64,000 bases of DNA, taken from positions 55,191 to 119,190 of the forward strand of contig CAMDTL010000004.1 in the NCBI GenBank assembly GCA_945907735.1. The letters run 5' to 3'. This stretch comes from Methylotenera oryzisoli. Lineage in GTDB: Bacteria; Pseudomonadota; Gammaproteobacteria; Burkholderiales; Methylophilaceae. Below, piece after piece: positions 9,909 through 20,371 of the stretch. Under the pieces are notes generated by a model that made no database searches, was not told the DNA's origin, and saw only the letters and a list, made by a program, of their open reading frames with translations. Numbering within the stretch: position 1 is the first letter of the stretch; every line of letters starts with the position of its first letter. Position numbers and translations under genes: made by a program.

Positions 9909-11411
9909 TCACCCTCCCCCATTATCTATTACATCGGTATCTAGCCCCGCTTGTACCATTTCGGCTGCACGCAGCACCGCTTTGGCTTTATTTTGCGTTT
10001 CGATCCATTCTGAGAGCGGCACGGAATCAGCCACGATGCCCGCCCCTGCCTGTACGTAGAGCATATTATCTTTAATCACGCCCGTTCTAATCGCGATTGC
10101 CACATCCATATCACCATTAAAACCCAAATATCCCACTGCCCCCGCGTAGATGCCACGCTTACTGGGCTCCAGCTCATCGATAATTTCCATAGCGCGCACT
10201 TTTGGCGCGCCAGAGACGGTGCCTGCGGGAAACGTCGCCTTCAGCACATCAATGGCATCCAACCCAGGTTTAAGTTTGCCTTCCACATTGCTCACAATGT
10301 GCATGACGTGTGAGTAACGCTCTATCATCATATTATCAGTCACTTTTACCGTGCCCACTTGCGCGACGCGACCCACGTCATTACGACCTAAATCCATTAA
10401 TTGCACATGTTCGGCACGCTCTTTCGGGTCTGCTAACAACTCGTCAGCTAGCGCTAAATCTTCTTCACGCGTTTTACCACGTGGGCGCGTGCCTGCTATC
10501 GGCCGCGAAGTCACGACACCATCATCTAGCCGCACCAAAATCTCTGGCGAAGCGCCCACCACGTGGTGATCGCCCATATCGTAATAAAACATATAAGGCG
10601 AAGGGTTTAAGCTACGTAATGCGCGATATAGCGACAATGGTGATGCATCAAATGGCTGGCTCATGCGCTGCGAAAGCACCACTTGCATAATGTCGCCATC
10701 CAGAATGTATTGCTGCGCTTTTTTGACAGCCGCCTTAAAGTTGTCTTCACCAAACTCAGAGTTGGCTTGCGTTTTTGTTGTAGGCAAGGCACTTGGAATA
10801 GTCACGGTTTTGCGTAATTGCGCCACTAAATCGTTCAAGCGATTGTATGCACTTTCATATGCATTGGCATCTGCTGGATTAGCGTACACAATAAAATATA
10901 GTTTGCCACTTAAGTTGTCCACCACAGCGATTTCTGTCGATAGCATTAATAGAACATCAGGTGTGTTGATGGCATCTGGCTTGCTTGTTTGAGCTAAGCG
11001 TTTTTCGATATAGCGAATGGTCTCATAACCAAAATAACCTGTTAAACCACCAGTAAAACGCGGCAAGCCTTCAGGCGGTGGTGTTTTAAAACCTGACTGA
11101 AATTGCTTAACAAAATCCAACGCATTGATATTTTCGTGCATTTCAATAATTTTATTATTTTCAATCACTTGCACGCTGAAACCGTTTGCCACAATACGCG
11201 TTTTGGCTGGTAAGCCAATAATCGAATAACGCCCAAAACGCTCGCCACCTTGCACACTTTCTAGCAAATATGAGAACGGCTGATTAGCGAGCTTTAGGTA
11301 TAGAGAAAGCGGTGTATCAAGGTCAGCGAACGTTTCTAACACCAGTGGAATGCGGTTGTAGCCCCGCTTTGCAAGCGCATTAAATTCAATTTTGTTAATG
11401 GTCGTAAACAT
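9909..11411 (-). CDS. trpE: Anthranilate synthase component I
   Basis: The protein converts chorismate and ammonia to anthranilate in complex with TrpG. It has 500 residues. The N-terminal [17 protein letters not shown] (about 48-64) contains the LLES element that forms part of the tryptophan feedback site. The chorismate-binding C-terminal half contains [26 protein letters not shown] and [19 protein letters not shown]. Feedback inhibition by tryptophan is therefore expected. I found no leader peptide with tandem Trp codons in the 183 bp between this gene and gph. Confidence 0.96.
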   Translation of the reverse strand: MFTTINKIEFNALAKRGYNRIPLVLETFADLDTPLSLYLKLANQPFSYLLESVQGGERFGRYSIIGLPAKTRIVANGFSVQVIENNKIIEMHENINALDFVKQFQSGFKTPPPEGLPRFTGGLTGYFGYETIRYIEKRLAQTSKPDAINTPDVLLMLSTEIAVVDNLSGKLYFIVYANPADANAYESAYNRLNDLVAQLRKTVTIPSALPTTKTQANSEFGEDNFKAAVKKAQQYILDGDIMQVVLSQRMSQPFDASPLSLYRALRSLNPSPYMFYYDMGDHHVVGASPEILVRLDDGVVTSRPIAGTRPRGKTREEDLALADELLADPKERAEHVQLMDLGRNDVGRVAQVGTVKVTDNMMIERYSHVMHIVSNVEGKLKPGLDAIDVLKATFPAGTVSGAPKVRAMEIIDELEPSKRGIYAGAVGYLGFNGDMDVAIAIRTGVIKDNMLYVQAGAGIVADSVPLSEWIETQNKAKAVLRAAEMVQAGLDTDVIDNGGG

Positions 11412-11500
11412 GTTGATTCCTAATAATTTTCTTCTTAAGCACGGCTACTTTGCCGCCAGTTTGGCCTAGCTTTTTTTACGCATAGTTGCTAGACAAGCGT

Positions 11501-11521
11501 GTTCTTAGCTTCGCCAAGAAC
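11501..11521. repeat. Inverted repeat in the gph-trpE gap
   Basis: Arms GTTCTT and AAGAAC plus an inner GC/GC pair form a compact hairpin around TTC, with one mismatched base on each side. It lies about 90 bp upstream of the trpE start. It could be a transcript end for gph or an operator for trp, but neither is shown by the sequence. Confidence 0.4.
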
Positions 11522-11594
11522 CAAGCGAATCGCCACGCCAACTGTGAAAATTATTGTTTAAAAAAATCATTTTGTTTACTTAAAATTAAGTCAC

Positions 11595-12278
11595 TTATAT
11601 TAAAAGTGCTGCTAACTCGGTTAAATCATTAATCGTTGCATCTACTTGACTGACATCAATCGGGCGGCCCTGATTATAACCGTAAGGCACGGTCACAATA
11701 AAACATCCGGCCGCTTGCGCCGCCACAATATCGGTCATAGAATCACCCACCAACAGCGCCTCACACTCGGGCACACCGAATTTTGCACAAATATGATGCA
11801 ATTGTATAGGGTCTGGCTTCTTTTTATGTAAAGTATCGCCAGCAACCACCAATTCAAAAAAATCTGCCAAGCCGCTTTTTTGCAACAATGGCAAGGTAAA
11901 TTCTTCTGGTTTATTGGTCACACAAGCGAGCCTATAACCATTATTCCATAAGGCTTGCAGGCCATCTATTACGCCATTATATGGCTTACTCAGCGCCGCA
12001 TTTTTTGCATAATGTGCAAAAAATAAAAGTTCGGCTTGCGCAAATAATTCTGCATTTGGCTCAACATTTTTTTGCCCGGTTAAACAGCGCTTGATCAAGA
12101 CCATCGCGCCTTCGCCGATATAACTCTCCACTTGGCTGTACGGCAAAACTGGCAAATTTAAATCTACCAACATCAAATTTGCCGCTACTGCGATTTCTGG
12201 CGCGGTATGCAGTAGCGTGCCGTCAAGATCAATCATGACGGCCTTCACTCTAAATTTTAAGTCATCCGCTTGAGCCAA
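11595..12278 (-). CDS. gph: Phosphoglycolate phosphatase (HAD superfamily)
   Basis: The 227-residue cytoplasmic HAD hydrolase contains motif I DLDGTLLHT (about 17-25), motif II ACVTNKP (about 118-124), the motif III lysine in KKKPDP and motif IV LLVGDSMTDIVAA (about 175-187). The helical cap between motifs I and II fits 2-phosphoglycolate phosphatase. It removes 2-phosphoglycolate, a product of DNA-end repair or oxygenase side reactions. The rpe-gph-trpE order is classical for beta- and gammaproteobacteria, which supports the assignment over other HAD phosphatases. It starts 27 bp after rpe. Confidence 0.9.
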   Translation of the reverse strand: MAQADDLKFRVKAVMIDLDGTLLHTAPEIAVAANLMLVDLNLPVLPYSQVESYIGEGAMVLIKRCLTGQKNVEPNAELFAQAELLFFAHYAKNAALSKPYNGVIDGLQALWNNGYRLACVTNKPEEFTLPLLQKSGLADFFELVVAGDTLHKKKPDPIQLHHICAKFGVPECEALLVGDSMTDIVAAQAAGCFIVTVPYGYNQGRPIDVSQVDATINDLTELAALLI

Positions 12279-12305
12279 TGATTACGTCGCCCAATTACTT
12301 TATAA

Positions 12306-13013
12306 TTAAACGCTAGCAAGTGAAGCGCGTAGCTCACTCACGATGGTGTTATAGCGATTCTTATCCGTATCCTTGCCTTGGCTAAATATCGCGTTACCCG
12401 CCACAAACGTATCCGCACCTGCTTTGGCAATTTCGGCAATATTTTGTGCATTTACGCCACCATCCACTTCTAGCCAAATTTCACGGCCAGTTTCTTTGGT
12501 GTAAGCATCAATGCGCGCACGCGCTTGTTTGAGTTTTTGCAAAGTAGACGGAATGAATTTTTGCCCACCAAACCCTGGGTTCACCGACATCAATAAAATC
12601 ATATCTACTTTATCCATTACATAATCTAGATAATGTAATGGCGTAGCTGGGTTAAACACTAAGCCAGATTTACAGCCCAAATCGCGCACCATTGCTAGGC
12701 TGCGGTCAATGTGCGTAGAGGCCTCTGGGTGAAAAGTAATAATATTTGCGCCCGCTTTGGCAAAATCAGGAATAATACGATCCACTGGTTGCACCATCAA
12801 ATGCACGTCGATAATGCCACCCACGCGTTTAGCCGTTTCTTTAATCGCCTCGCACACCAGCGGGCCAATGGTTAAATTGGGCACATAGTGATTATCCATC
12901 ACATCAAAGTGCACAAGGTCCGTACCCGATGTAATCACATCATCAATTTCTTGGCCAAGTTTGGCAAAGTTGGCAGATAAAATACTGGGGGCAATTCTAT
13001 AAGTTTTACTCAT
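12306..13013 (-). CDS. rpe: Ribulose-phosphate 3-epimerase
   Basis: The enzyme interconverts ribulose 5-phosphate and xylulose 5-phosphate. The 235-residue TIM barrel has [14 protein letters not shown] at the N-terminus, the metal and catalytic residues in [17 protein letters not shown] (about 35-51) and [12 protein letters not shown] (about 69-80), [14 protein letters not shown] (about 140-153) and [10 protein letters not shown] (about 182-191). It is probably the first gene of the minus-strand rpe-gph-trp run. In a methylotroph with the ribulose monophosphate pathway it would also supply the formaldehyde acceptor; that role is inference. Confidence 0.95.
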   Translation of the reverse strand: MSKTYRIAPSILSANFAKLGQEIDDVITSGTDLVHFDVMDNHYVPNLTIGPLVCEAIKETAKRVGGIIDVHLMVQPVDRIIPDFAKAGANIITFHPEASTHIDRSLAMVRDLGCKSGLVFNPATPLHYLDYVMDKVDMILLMSVNPGFGGQKFIPSTLQKLKQARARIDAYTKETGREIWLEVDGGVNAQNIAEIAKAGADTFVAGNAIFSQGKDTDKNRYNTIVSELRASLASV

Positions 13014-13170
13014 TTGCGTTAATCCTCAATTTGAACTCGTTAAGTTGAGTTCGTCAGCTATAATGTTAGTGAATACGTTATTTTAACGTACTTTTTTAGT
13101 CTTTCCATGCATCCAAGCTACGTTTTTTAAAGTTAAGTCACGTTTTGTTCTAATCGCTTCAAAGAGTTGG

Positions 13171-13176
13171 TAAAAT
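13171..13176 (+). promoter_or_regulatory. Possible -10 element of hemA (leaderless start)
   Basis: TAAAAT lies 6 bases before the hemA ATG at 13183, so a normal transcription start would fall on or next to the ATG. No purine-rich ribosome site precedes the ATG. A -35 match is weak (TTGTTC at 13145, 20-bp spacing). Confidence 0.35.
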
Positions 13177-13182
13177 AGCATT

Positions 13183-14427
13183 ATGCAGCTTTATACGATT
13201 GGTGTGAATCACACCACCGCACCCATTGCCATTCGCGAAAACGTGGCATTTTCTGATACCAATTTGCGCCATGCACTCAACGATTTAACCGCAAAAAATG
13301 CGGCGGAAGCGGCGATTTTATCTACCTGCAATCGTACCGAAATTTATGTGCGGTCGGTCAACGCAGAGCCAATTATGCACTGGCTGGCAAAATATCATCG
13401 GCTAGATATTCATAATGTTCAACCTTACACCTACACTTTAAGCGGTGAAAATTCGGTAAAACATGCCTTCCGCGTAGCTTCTGGACTAGATAGCATGGTG
13501 CTGGGTGAGCAGCAAATTTTAGGGCAATTCAAGCAATCGGTCAAAATCGCGCAAGATGCGGGTACGCTGGGCACGCTGTTACATAAACTATTTCAGCGCA
13601 CATTCGAAGTTGCCAAAGAAGTGCGCACCAACACAGATATTGGTGGTAGCTCAATTTCAATGGCCGCGGCCGCGGTTAAATTAGCGCAACGTATTTTTGG
13701 CAACATTAGTGAGCAAAAAGTATTGTTTATAGGCGCTGGCGAAATGATAGAGCTATGCGCTAACCATTTTGCAGCGCAACGTCCCAAAAGCATGACTATC
13801 GCCAACCGCACGCTGGAACGCGGTACGGATTTAGCAGAAAAAATTGGCGGTCAGGCTATTTTGCTGCATGATTTACCTGCAAGATTAAGTGAGTTCGATA
13901 TTGTCATCACCAGCACCGCCAGCCAGTTGCCGATTGTTGGGCTTGGCATGGTAGAGCGCGCGATAAGAGCACGTCGCCACCGCCCAATTTTTATGGTCGA
14001 TTTGGCCGTACCACGAGATGTAGAGCCAGAAGTAGCGCAGCTTGACGATGTATTTTTATATACCGTAGATGACCTTGCGCAAGTGGTGAACGATGGCATG
14101 GAAAATCGCCAAGCGGCCGCGCTGGAAGCCGAGATGATTGTAAATTCTCGCGTTGCAACCTTTATGCATTGGCTAGCAAAACGTGACGCTGTACCTACCA
14201 TTAAAGCGCTACGCGACCAAGCCGAAGCGACACGGCAAACCGAATTAGACAAAGCAATCAAGCTGATTCAAAAAGGTGAGTCGCCTGAAAAAGCGCTGGA
14301 AGCCTTGAGCAATGCCCTGACCAACAAGTTTTTGCACGCGCCCAGCCACGCCTTAAACCAAGCGCATGGTGACGAGCATGCGAAGTTAGAAAATATACTC
14401 AAACAACTTTACCAAATTAAATTTTAA
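13183..14427 (+). CDS. hemA: Glutamyl-tRNA reductase
   Basis: The enzyme reduces glutamyl-tRNA(Glu) with NADPH to glutamate-1-semialdehyde, the first committed step of C5-pathway tetrapyrrole synthesis. The 414-residue protein has the catalytic cysteine in [12 protein letters not shown] (about 46-57), then the [16 protein letters not shown] substrate loop (about 105-120), the NADPH-binding VLFIGAGEM (about 183-191) and a C-terminal dimerisation domain. Its stop codon directly abuts the prfA ATG. hemA-prfA-prmC is a widespread arrangement. Confidence 0.97.
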   Translation: MQLYTIGVNHTTAPIAIRENVAFSDTNLRHALNDLTAKNAAEAAILSTCNRTEIYVRSVNAEPIMHWLAKYHRLDIHNVQPYTYTLSGENSVKHAFRVASGLDSMVLGEQQILGQFKQSVKIAQDAGTLGTLLHKLFQRTFEVAKEVRTNTDIGGSSISMAAAAVKLAQRIFGNISEQKVLFIGAGEMIELCANHFAAQRPKSMTIANRTLERGTDLAEKIGGQAILLHDLPARLSEFDIVITSTASQLPIVGLGMVERAIRARRHRPIFMVDLAVPRDVEPEVAQLDDVFLYTVDDLAQVVNDGMENRQAAALEAEMIVNSRVATFMHWLAKRDAVPTIKALRDQAEATRQTELDKAIKLIQKGESPEKALEALSNALTNKFLHAPSHALNQAHGDEHAKLENILKQLYQIKF

Positions 14428-15510
14428 ATGAAACCATCAATGTTAAAAAAGCTCGCCACCCTAAGCGAGCGCCTAGAAGAGATCAACCGCCTGATGAGTA
14501 GCGAGGGCGCGACCAACAACATGGACGCTTATAGAAAGCTAACGCAGGAGCACGCGGAAATTACGCCGATTGTTGAGCAATATCACGTGTTTGCACAAGC
14601 CGAACAAGACATCGCGGAAGCGCACGCTATGTTGAGCGACCCCGACATGAAAGAATTTGCACAAGAAGAAATTGCCAGCGGTAAAGTCAAATTGGAAACG
14701 GTCGAAGCCGAATTACAAAAACTTTTACTGCCTAAAGACCCGAACGACGATAAAAATATCTTCTTGGAAATCCGCGCTGGTACTGGCGGCGACGAGTCTG
14801 GCTTATTTTGTGGCGATTTATTTCGCATGTATTCGCGCTATGCGGAACGCCAAAAATGGAAAGTTGAAGTGATGTCCGCCAATGAATCAGAGGTAGGCGG
14901 CTACAAAGAAATTATCGCTAAAATTGAAGGCTATGGCGCGTATTCAAAATTAAAATTCGAATCAGGCGGGCATCGCGTGCAGCGCGTGCCCGATACCGAA
15001 ACACAAGGCCGCATTCACACTAGCGCTTGTACAGTCGCGGTGCTGGCAGAAGCGGATGAGATTAACGACATTGTGATTAACCCCGCCGATATTCGCATTG
15101 ATACATACAGAGCATCAGGTGCAGGTGGCCAGCACATTAACAAAACGGATTCTGCCGTGCGCATTACCCACGCACCCACTGGCATTGTGGTGGAATGCCA
15201 AGAAGGCCGCAGCCAACACGCCAACAAAGCACAAGCTATGGCCGTGCTTGCAGCTAGAATTAAATCCAAACAAGTGGACGAACAACAAAGTAAAATCGCC
15301 TCTGAACGTAAGTCGCTGATTGGTTCAGGTGACCGCTCTGAGCGCATACGCACCTACAATTACCCGCAAGGCCGCATTACCGATCACCGCATTAATTTGA
15401 CCTTATATAAAATCGATGCGATTACTGAAGGCGATATGGATGAACTCATCGGCGCGCTATCGGCAGAGCATCAAGCGGATTTGCTGGCGAGCTTAGGCGA
15501 AGATAATTAA
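14428..15510 (+). CDS. prfA: Peptide chain release factor 1
   Basis: This 360-residue protein ends translation at UAA and UAG. The tripeptide stop-recognition motif of the RF1 type (PxT) is visible as PDT in [15 protein letters not shown] (about 184-198), and the hydrolysis motif GGQ in [17 protein letters not shown] (about 226-242). The PDT sequence distinguishes it from RF2, which carries SPF. It begins immediately after the hemA stop and is followed 2 bp later by its methylase gene prmC. Confidence 0.98.
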   Translation: MKPSMLKKLATLSERLEEINRLMSSEGATNNMDAYRKLTQEHAEITPIVEQYHVFAQAEQDIAEAHAMLSDPDMKEFAQEEIASGKVKLETVEAELQKLLLPKDPNDDKNIFLEIRAGTGGDESGLFCGDLFRMYSRYAERQKWKVEVMSANESEVGGYKEIIAKIEGYGAYSKLKFESGGHRVQRVPDTETQGRIHTSACTVAVLAEADEINDIVINPADIRIDTYRASGAGGQHINKTDSAVRITHAPTGIVVECQEGRSQHANKAQAMAVLAARIKSKQVDEQQSKIASERKSLIGSGDRSERIRTYNYPQGRITDHRINLTLYKIDAITEGDMDELIGALSAEHQADLLASLGEDN

Positions 15511-15512
15511 CA

Positions 15513-16370
15513 ATGAACGTCCATGCGGTGCTACAAGTAGCGCAAACCGCGCTGGCCGAATTTGTCAACTCATCTGAAGCCAAATTAGAAGCACAGCTTT
15601 TATTGCAGCATGCGTTAAAAGTAAATCGCGCATGGTTGATTGCACATGAAAACGATGCTCTGCAGGCCAATATCCATGCGGCTTACAGGGCGTTAATTTC
15701 GAGAAGACTAAATGGTGAGCCGATTGCTTATATTTTAGGTGTTCGTGAATTTTATGGCTTACAACTAAAAGTTACGCCAGATACCTTGATTCCGCGACCT
15801 GATACCGAAACTTTAGTAGAAGCGGCATTAGGGAATATTCCACAAAATAAAATTTTTTGCATTCTAGATTTAGGTACTGGCACTGGCGCGCTTGCGCTGG
15901 CGATTGCGAAGCATCGCCCGCATGTAACCGTTACTGCCGTGGATGCCTCACAAGCCGCGCTGAATATCGCGATTGAAAACGCGCAAAACTTAAATATCAA
16001 CAATGTAAAGTTTATGTTGAGCGATTGGTTTAGCGCACTAAAAAACCAAAAGTTTGATGTCATCGCCAGCAATCCGCCCTATATCGAACAAAACGATGTG
16101 CATTTAAAGCAAGGTGATCTGCCGTGGGAACCAATATCCGCACTGGTTGCAGGGCAGGATGGTTTAGACGCTATTCGTCACATCATTCAACATGTGCAGT
16201 ATTATCTAAACCCGCATGGATGGCTGTTGCTAGAGCATGGTTATAATCAAGCCGCGCGCGTTGCAGATTTATTGAATCAAGCAGGTTTTGTTGAAATTAT
16301 CCACCTGCAAGATTTGGCGGGCATGCAACGGGTAACGCTGGGATGTTATGTCGTGACTAATCAGCCATAG
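15513..16370 (+). CDS. prmC: Release factor glutamine N5-methyltransferase
   Basis: PrmC uses S-adenosylmethionine to methylate the GGQ glutamine of release factors. The 285-residue protein has a helical N-terminal domain, TLIPRPDTETLVE (about 90-102), the SAM-binding LDLGTGTGALALAIA (about 119-133) and the substrate-glutamine motif ASNPPYIE (about 186-193). The adjacent prfA supplies its substrate. It ends directly in front of a -10-like TATAAT for metX. Confidence 0.96.
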   Translation: MNVHAVLQVAQTALAEFVNSSEAKLEAQLLLQHALKVNRAWLIAHENDALQANIHAAYRALISRRLNGEPIAYILGVREFYGLQLKVTPDTLIPRPDTETLVEAALGNIPQNKIFCILDLGTGTGALALAIAKHRPHVTVTAVDASQAALNIAIENAQNLNINNVKFMLSDWFSALKNQKFDVIASNPPYIEQNDVHLKQGDLPWEPISALVAGQDGLDAIRHIIQHVQYYLNPHGWLLLEHGYNQAARVADLLNQAGFVEIIHLQDLAGMQRVTLGCYVVTNQP

Positions 16371-16376
16371 TATAAT
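16371..16376 (+). promoter_or_regulatory. Possible -10 element of metX (leaderless start)
   Basis: A perfect TATAAT directly follows the prmC stop and ends 6 bases before the metX ATG at 16383. The spacing to the ATG is the same as at hemA. No ribosome binding site is visible; the -35 region is poor. Confidence 0.4.
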
Positions 16377-16382
16377 CACGCC

Positions 16383-17525
16383 ATGTTAGAAAATAATTCT
16401 GTTGGAATCGTCACCGCGCAAACCGCACATTTCAGCGAGCCACTCACGCTGCAAAGTGGCGAGGTGTTGCCGCAATTTGATGTGGTGTTTGAGACCTACG
16501 GCACACTCAACGCCGCAAAAAGCAACACCGTACTCGTCTGTCATGCCCTCTCGGGCAATCACCACGTGGCTGGTAAATATGCTGAAACCGACAAAAATGC
16601 AGGCTGGTGGGATAACCTGATTGGGCCAAATAAACCGCTAGATACCAACAAATTTTTTGTGATTGGATTAAACAATTTAGGCGGCTGCCACGGCTCTAGC
16701 GGTCCAAGCAGCCTTAAACCAAAGAGTAGCCATAAGTCTGAAAAAGATCAGCCTTATGGCGCAAGCTTCCCCATCGTCACTGTAGAAGACTGGGTGAACT
16801 CGCAAGCGCGTTTATTAAACCATTTAGGCATTACGCAATTAGCCGCTGTGATTGGCGGCAGCTTGGGTGGTATGCAGGCATTGCAATGGACGATTGCTTT
16901 TCCTGAGCGTGTAAAACATGCGTTAATTATTGCCGCAGCACCCAATTTAACCGCGCAGAATATGGCATTTAACGAAGTTGCGCGCCAAGCGATTATGACC
17001 GACCCAGAGTTTTACGACGGCGATTACTACGCACACAAAACCGTGCCTCGCAGAGGTTTGCGTATCGCGCGTATGCTAGGCCATATCACTTATTTAAGTG
17101 ATAACGCGATGGGTGAAAAATTTGGTCGCAAGCTGAAAGATAAAATCAAATACAGTTTTGATGTGGAATTCGAGATGGAGTCCTACCTACGCTACCAGGG
17201 CGATAAATTTGCGGGCGAGTTTGATGCCAACACCTATTTACGCATGACGCGCGCACTGGATTATTATGACCCAGCGCTGGGATATGGTGGCGATTTAAGC
17301 CAAGCACTAAAAAATGTAAAAGCCAAATTTCTAGTGGTTTCGTTCACCAGCGATTGGCGTTTTTCGCCCGAGCGCTCACGAGAAATTGTAAAAGCCTTGC
17401 TAGATAACGAACTAACCGTAAGCTACGCGGAAGTCACTGCCTTGCACGGCCACGATGCGTTTTTGATGCCAGACACCCATTACCACAATATTTTGCGTGG
17501 TTATTTAAGCAAGGTTGAGGTGTAA
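16383..17525 (+). CDS. metX: Homoserine O-acyltransferase (MetX)
   Basis: This alpha/beta-hydrolase-fold enzyme activates homoserine with an acyl-CoA for methionine synthesis. The 380-residue protein has the nucleophile elbow [12 protein letters not shown] (about 158-169), the oxyanion-side [10 protein letters not shown] (about 52-61), [12 protein letters not shown] (about 98-109) and the catalytic His in [11 protein letters not shown] near 359. Whether acetyl- or succinyl-CoA is used cannot be told from the fold; many proteobacterial MetX proteins paired with MetW are succinyltransferases. metW follows after a single base. Confidence 0.94.
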   Translation: MLENNSVGIVTAQTAHFSEPLTLQSGEVLPQFDVVFETYGTLNAAKSNTVLVCHALSGNHHVAGKYAETDKNAGWWDNLIGPNKPLDTNKFFVIGLNNLGGCHGSSGPSSLKPKSSHKSEKDQPYGASFPIVTVEDWVNSQARLLNHLGITQLAAVIGGSLGGMQALQWTIAFPERVKHALIIAAAPNLTAQNMAFNEVARQAIMTDPEFYDGDYYAHKTVPRRGLRIARMLGHITYLSDNAMGEKFGRKLKDKIKYSFDVEFEMESYLRYQGDKFAGEFDANTYLRMTRALDYYDPALGYGGDLSQALKNVKAKFLVVSFTSDWRFSPERSREIVKALLDNELTVSYAEVTALHGHDAFLMPDTHYHNILRGYLSKVEV

Positions 17526-17526
17526 T

Positions 17527-18123
17527 ATGGTCGAATTTACTCAATTTCGCCAGGATTTTGCCATCATCGCAGGCTGGGTAAATTTTGGTGGTAAGGTGCT
17601 CGATTTAGGTTGTGGCGATGGCGAATTGCTGACTTATTTACGCGCTAGCTTAGAAGTAAAAGGTTATGGCGTAGAAAAAGACGATGCTAATTGGTTGGCA
17701 TGTTTGCAAAATGGCACCAACGTCATCCAAATGGACTTAGAAGACGGTTTATCGGGCTTTGAAGACCAATCTTTCGACACCGTCATCCTGTCGCAAACCT
17801 TGCAAGCCATGCATAATACCGAAGAAATTGTGCAAGAAATGCTACGCGTAGGGCGCGAAATCATCGTCACTTTCCCCAATTTTGGCTATTGGCGCAACCG
17901 CATGCAAATTACAACTGGCACCATGCCCGTCTCCAAAACATTGCCATATCAGTGGTTTGATACGCCCAATGTGCACCTTTGTACCATTAATGATTTTGAG
18001 CAATTTTGTAAAAATCACAAAATTGACGTAATTGAGCGCAAAGTAATTACTGATGGCAATGAAGTCAATTTTATGCCCAATTTATTGGGCAATTTAGCCA
18101 TGTATCGCTTGAAATCTAGCTAG
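17527..18123 (+). CDS. metW: Methionine biosynthesis protein MetW
   Basis: This 198-residue protein has a methyltransferase-like fold with the SAM-type loop VLDLGCGDGELLTYL (about 25-39), VEKDDANWLAC, VILSQTLQAM (about 89-98) and TFPNFGYWRNR (about 117-127), all typical of MetW. MetW is thought to act with MetX in homoserine acylation; its own chemistry is unclear. The ATG at 17527 is preferred over an upstream TTG inside metX because GAGG sits at suitable distance. Its TAG stop shares one base with the GTG start of the next gene. Confidence 0.92.
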   Translation: MVEFTQFRQDFAIIAGWVNFGGKVLDLGCGDGELLTYLRASLEVKGYGVEKDDANWLACLQNGTNVIQMDLEDGLSGFEDQSFDTVILSQTLQAMHNTEEIVQEMLRVGREIIVTFPNFGYWRNRMQITTGTMPVSKTLPYQWFDTPNVHLCTINDFEQFCKNHKIDVIERKVITDGNEVNFMPNLLGNLAMYRLKSS

Positions 18124-19376
18124 TGGGTAAAAATACGTCGATTTGGCAATCGCTAATGAGCAAAAAAATGCTCATTTGTATTTTTACTGGCTTTAGTTCT
18201 GGTCTGCCGCTATATATTTTAATCAGCTTATTACCCGCTTGGTTACGCTCTGAGGGCGTTAATCTTAAAGCCATCGGCCTATTCGCCCTCATTAATTTGC
18301 CGTTTACGTGGAAATTTTTGTGGGCGCCATTTTTTGATCGCTTCATTCCGCCATTAGGTCGCAGGCGTGGTTGGTTGTTGATTACGCAGATTTTATTACT
18401 CATTTCCATCCCCATTTTTGGCGCATTTAGCCCTAAGCTGGATATTTGGACGATTGCCTACCTCGCCACGGTCATCGCATTTTTTAGCGCCAGCCAAGAT
18501 ATTGTGTTGGACGCTTACCGCCGTGAATTATTAATCGATGAAGAACTGGGCTTAGGTAACGCGGTACACGTAAACGCCTACAAAATTGCGGGCTTAATTC
18601 CAGGTTCGCTGTCGCTAATTTTAGCGGATCACATGGCGTGGAGCAGCGTATTTATGATTACCACGCTGTTTATGTTGCCAGGTATTTTAATGACGATTTT
18701 CGTGCAAGAACCCGCGCTTAAAGAGGGCAGGCCTAAAACGCTGAGAGCCGCTGTGGTAGAGCCTTTTAAAGAATTTATGTCGCGTAATGGTTTAAAAGCT
18801 GCCACCTTAATATTGGCGTTTATTTTCTTTTACAAACTGGGCGACAGCATGGCAACCGCGCTGGCCACACCGTTTTATTTGGACATGGGGTTTAGCAAAA
18901 CCGAGATTGGCTTAATCGCCAAAAATGCAGGGCTGTGGCCAAGTGTGATAGGCGGTTTGCTGGGCGGCGTATGGATGTTCAAGCTTGGCATTAACCGTGC
19001 ACTGTGGATTTTTGGGTTTGTACAAATGCTGGCGATTTTAGGTTTTGCTTGGCTAGCCACGGTTGGGCACAGCTTATTGTGGTTGGGCATTGTGATTGGT
19101 ATAGAAGCCTTTGGCGTAGGCCTAGGCACAGCGGCCTTTGTGGCCTATATTGCGCACACTACGCACCCACTTTACACCGCCACACAATTTGCTTTATTCA
19201 CTAGCTTGGCAGCCGTACCACGCACATTTGCCAATGCAGCCACGGGATTTTTGGTGGAAAATCTAGGCTGGTTTAAATTCTTTATCCTGTGCTTTATTGT
19301 GGCGATTCCCGGCATGTTATTACTACTCAAAATCGCGCCGTGGAACACCATTAAAGAAAATGAAAAAACACGCTAA
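18123..19376 (+). CDS. ampG: AmpG-like major facilitator permease
   Basis: This is a 417-residue integral membrane protein with about twelve hydrophobic segments. The family pattern is clear: FTGFSSGLPLYILISLLPAW near the N-terminus, FLWAPFFDRFIPPLGRRRGW (about 60-79) and ASQDIVLDAYRRELL (about 124-138). AmpG permeases import anhydromuropeptides for cell-wall recycling; some relatives transport other solutes. The GTG start overlaps the metW stop by one base, so the two are coupled. An ATG 11 codons downstream is an alternative. The presence of mpl in this window fits peptidoglycan recycling. Confidence 0.82.
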   Translation: MGKNTSIWQSLMSKKMLICIFTGFSSGLPLYILISLLPAWLRSEGVNLKAIGLFALINLPFTWKFLWAPFFDRFIPPLGRRRGWLLITQILLLISIPIFGAFSPKLDIWTIAYLATVIAFFSASQDIVLDAYRRELLIDEELGLGNAVHVNAYKIAGLIPGSLSLILADHMAWSSVFMITTLFMLPGILMTIFVQEPALKEGRPKTLRAAVVEPFKEFMSRNGLKAATLILAFIFFYKLGDSMATALATPFYLDMGFSKTEIGLIAKNAGLWPSVIGGLLGGVWMFKLGINRALWIFGFVQMLAILGFAWLATVGHSLLWLGIVIGIEAFGVGLGTAAFVAYIAHTTHPLYTATQFALFTSLAAVPRTFANAATGFLVENLGWFKFFILCFIVAIPGMLLLLKIAPWNTIKENEKTR

Positions 19377-19378
19377 GC

Positions 19379-19406
19379 CGTCATTCCGACGGAAGTCGGA
19401 ATGACG
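19379..19406. repeat. Perfect palindrome after the AmpG-like gene
   Basis: CGTCATTCCGAC and its reverse complement GTCGGAATGACG form a 12-bp perfect stem around GGAA, starting 2 bp after the stop codon. It could end transcription, although only a weak T-rich stretch follows. Its GTCATTCC/GGAATGAC ends match those of the 6637-6764 segment, so it is more likely a copy of a dispersed palindromic repeat. Confidence 0.65.
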
Positions 19407-19471
19407 ATTGTGAATTTTTGTAAGGCTTTCGAATTTCTACCGACTAACTCCAATTATTCATGGAGAATGTC

Positions 19472-20251
19472 GTGCCAATACTCACAAAAACATGCATCGC
19501 TACCAACCTTATTCTATGCGCATTCCAGCATGCTTATGCCGCAGAATGCAGCGCTAAAAGTGGCGCGCAAACCGTTCCATGGCTCGAGCTTTACACCTCT
19601 GAAGGTTGTAGCAGTTGCCCGCCAGCCGACAAATGGATGAGCAACATCAAAGCTGGCAATATCACGCCGCTGGCTTTCCATGTGGATTACTGGGACTACA
19701 TCGGCTGGAAAGATAAATACTCAAAAGCCGAATACAGTAACCGGCAACGCAAAATTGCGGCATTTGTCGGCGCGGGCTTTGTGTATACGCCGCAATTTGT
19801 GATGAACGGGCGTTACTTTAAAGGCTGGGATAATTCACGTTTAAATCAGAGCATTGAAGCAAATCAAAAGCTGGCCTCGCGCGTCAATTTGAGTTTAGAT
19901 GCAGTGCAAGAAAATGGAAAAATTACGCTGCAGACCAGTGCGCAAGCAGTGAAACTGGCGGACACTAAAAATGCAGATGTATTTGTGGTGCTGTATGAAA
20001 ATAAATTAGTAAGCAAAGTGAATGCAGGCGAAAACAGTGGTCGTGAGCTTAAACATGATTACGTGGTGCGTGAATTTTTTAGCGCCTACCCAATCAACAA
20101 TCAAAACGAATTTACCAAAAACTTTACGTTAAACCCAGAATGGGCAAAGCGTGGTTATAAGTTTGAAAATATGGGCACTGTGATGTTTGTACAAAATAGT
20201 CAAACGGGTGAGGTTTTGCAAAGCAAAGCGCTAAAGTTTTGTGACAGTTAG
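19472..20251 (+). CDS. DUF1223 thioredoxin-like secreted protein
   Basis: This protein of about 259 residues has a signal peptide (cleavage after AYA, before AECSAK) and a DUF1223 domain. The conserved LELYTSEGCSSCPPADKW (just after the signal) contains a thioredoxin-like CSSC pair; FHVDYWDYIGWKD and RYFKGWDN follow. The function of the family is unknown; a periplasmic thiol or redox role is inferred. An ATG at 19460 is in frame, but the GTG at 19472 has GGAG at ideal distance and gives a cleaner signal peptide, so I prefer it. It stands alone between the palindrome and a convergent M48 gene. Confidence 0.85.
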   Translation: MPILTKTCIATNLILCAFQHAYAAECSAKSGAQTVPWLELYTSEGCSSCPPADKWMSNIKAGNITPLAFHVDYWDYIGWKDKYSKAEYSNRQRKIAAFVGAGFVYTPQFVMNGRYFKGWDNSRLNQSIEANQKLASRVNLSLDAVQENGKITLQTSAQAVKLADTKNADVFVVLYENKLVSKVNAGENSGRELKHDYVVREFFSAYPINNQNEFTKNFTLNPEWAKRGYKFENMGTVMFVQNSQTGEVLQSKALKFCDS

Positions 20252-20371
20252 GTAGTTAGATTAAATAAGGGGCTAAAGTAGACTAACTGAGATGTTAAGC
20301 TAATGCAGTTAACTCATTGCTCATTCTCTGTTCCTGTTTCGACATTATGATATGTCTAACATAACGGGTGA

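Noticed and set aside
11412..11594. A tryptophan attenuator or leader peptide before trpE
   Set aside because: I looked for tandem Trp codons and a terminator/antiterminator pair and saw neither; only a short hairpin is present.
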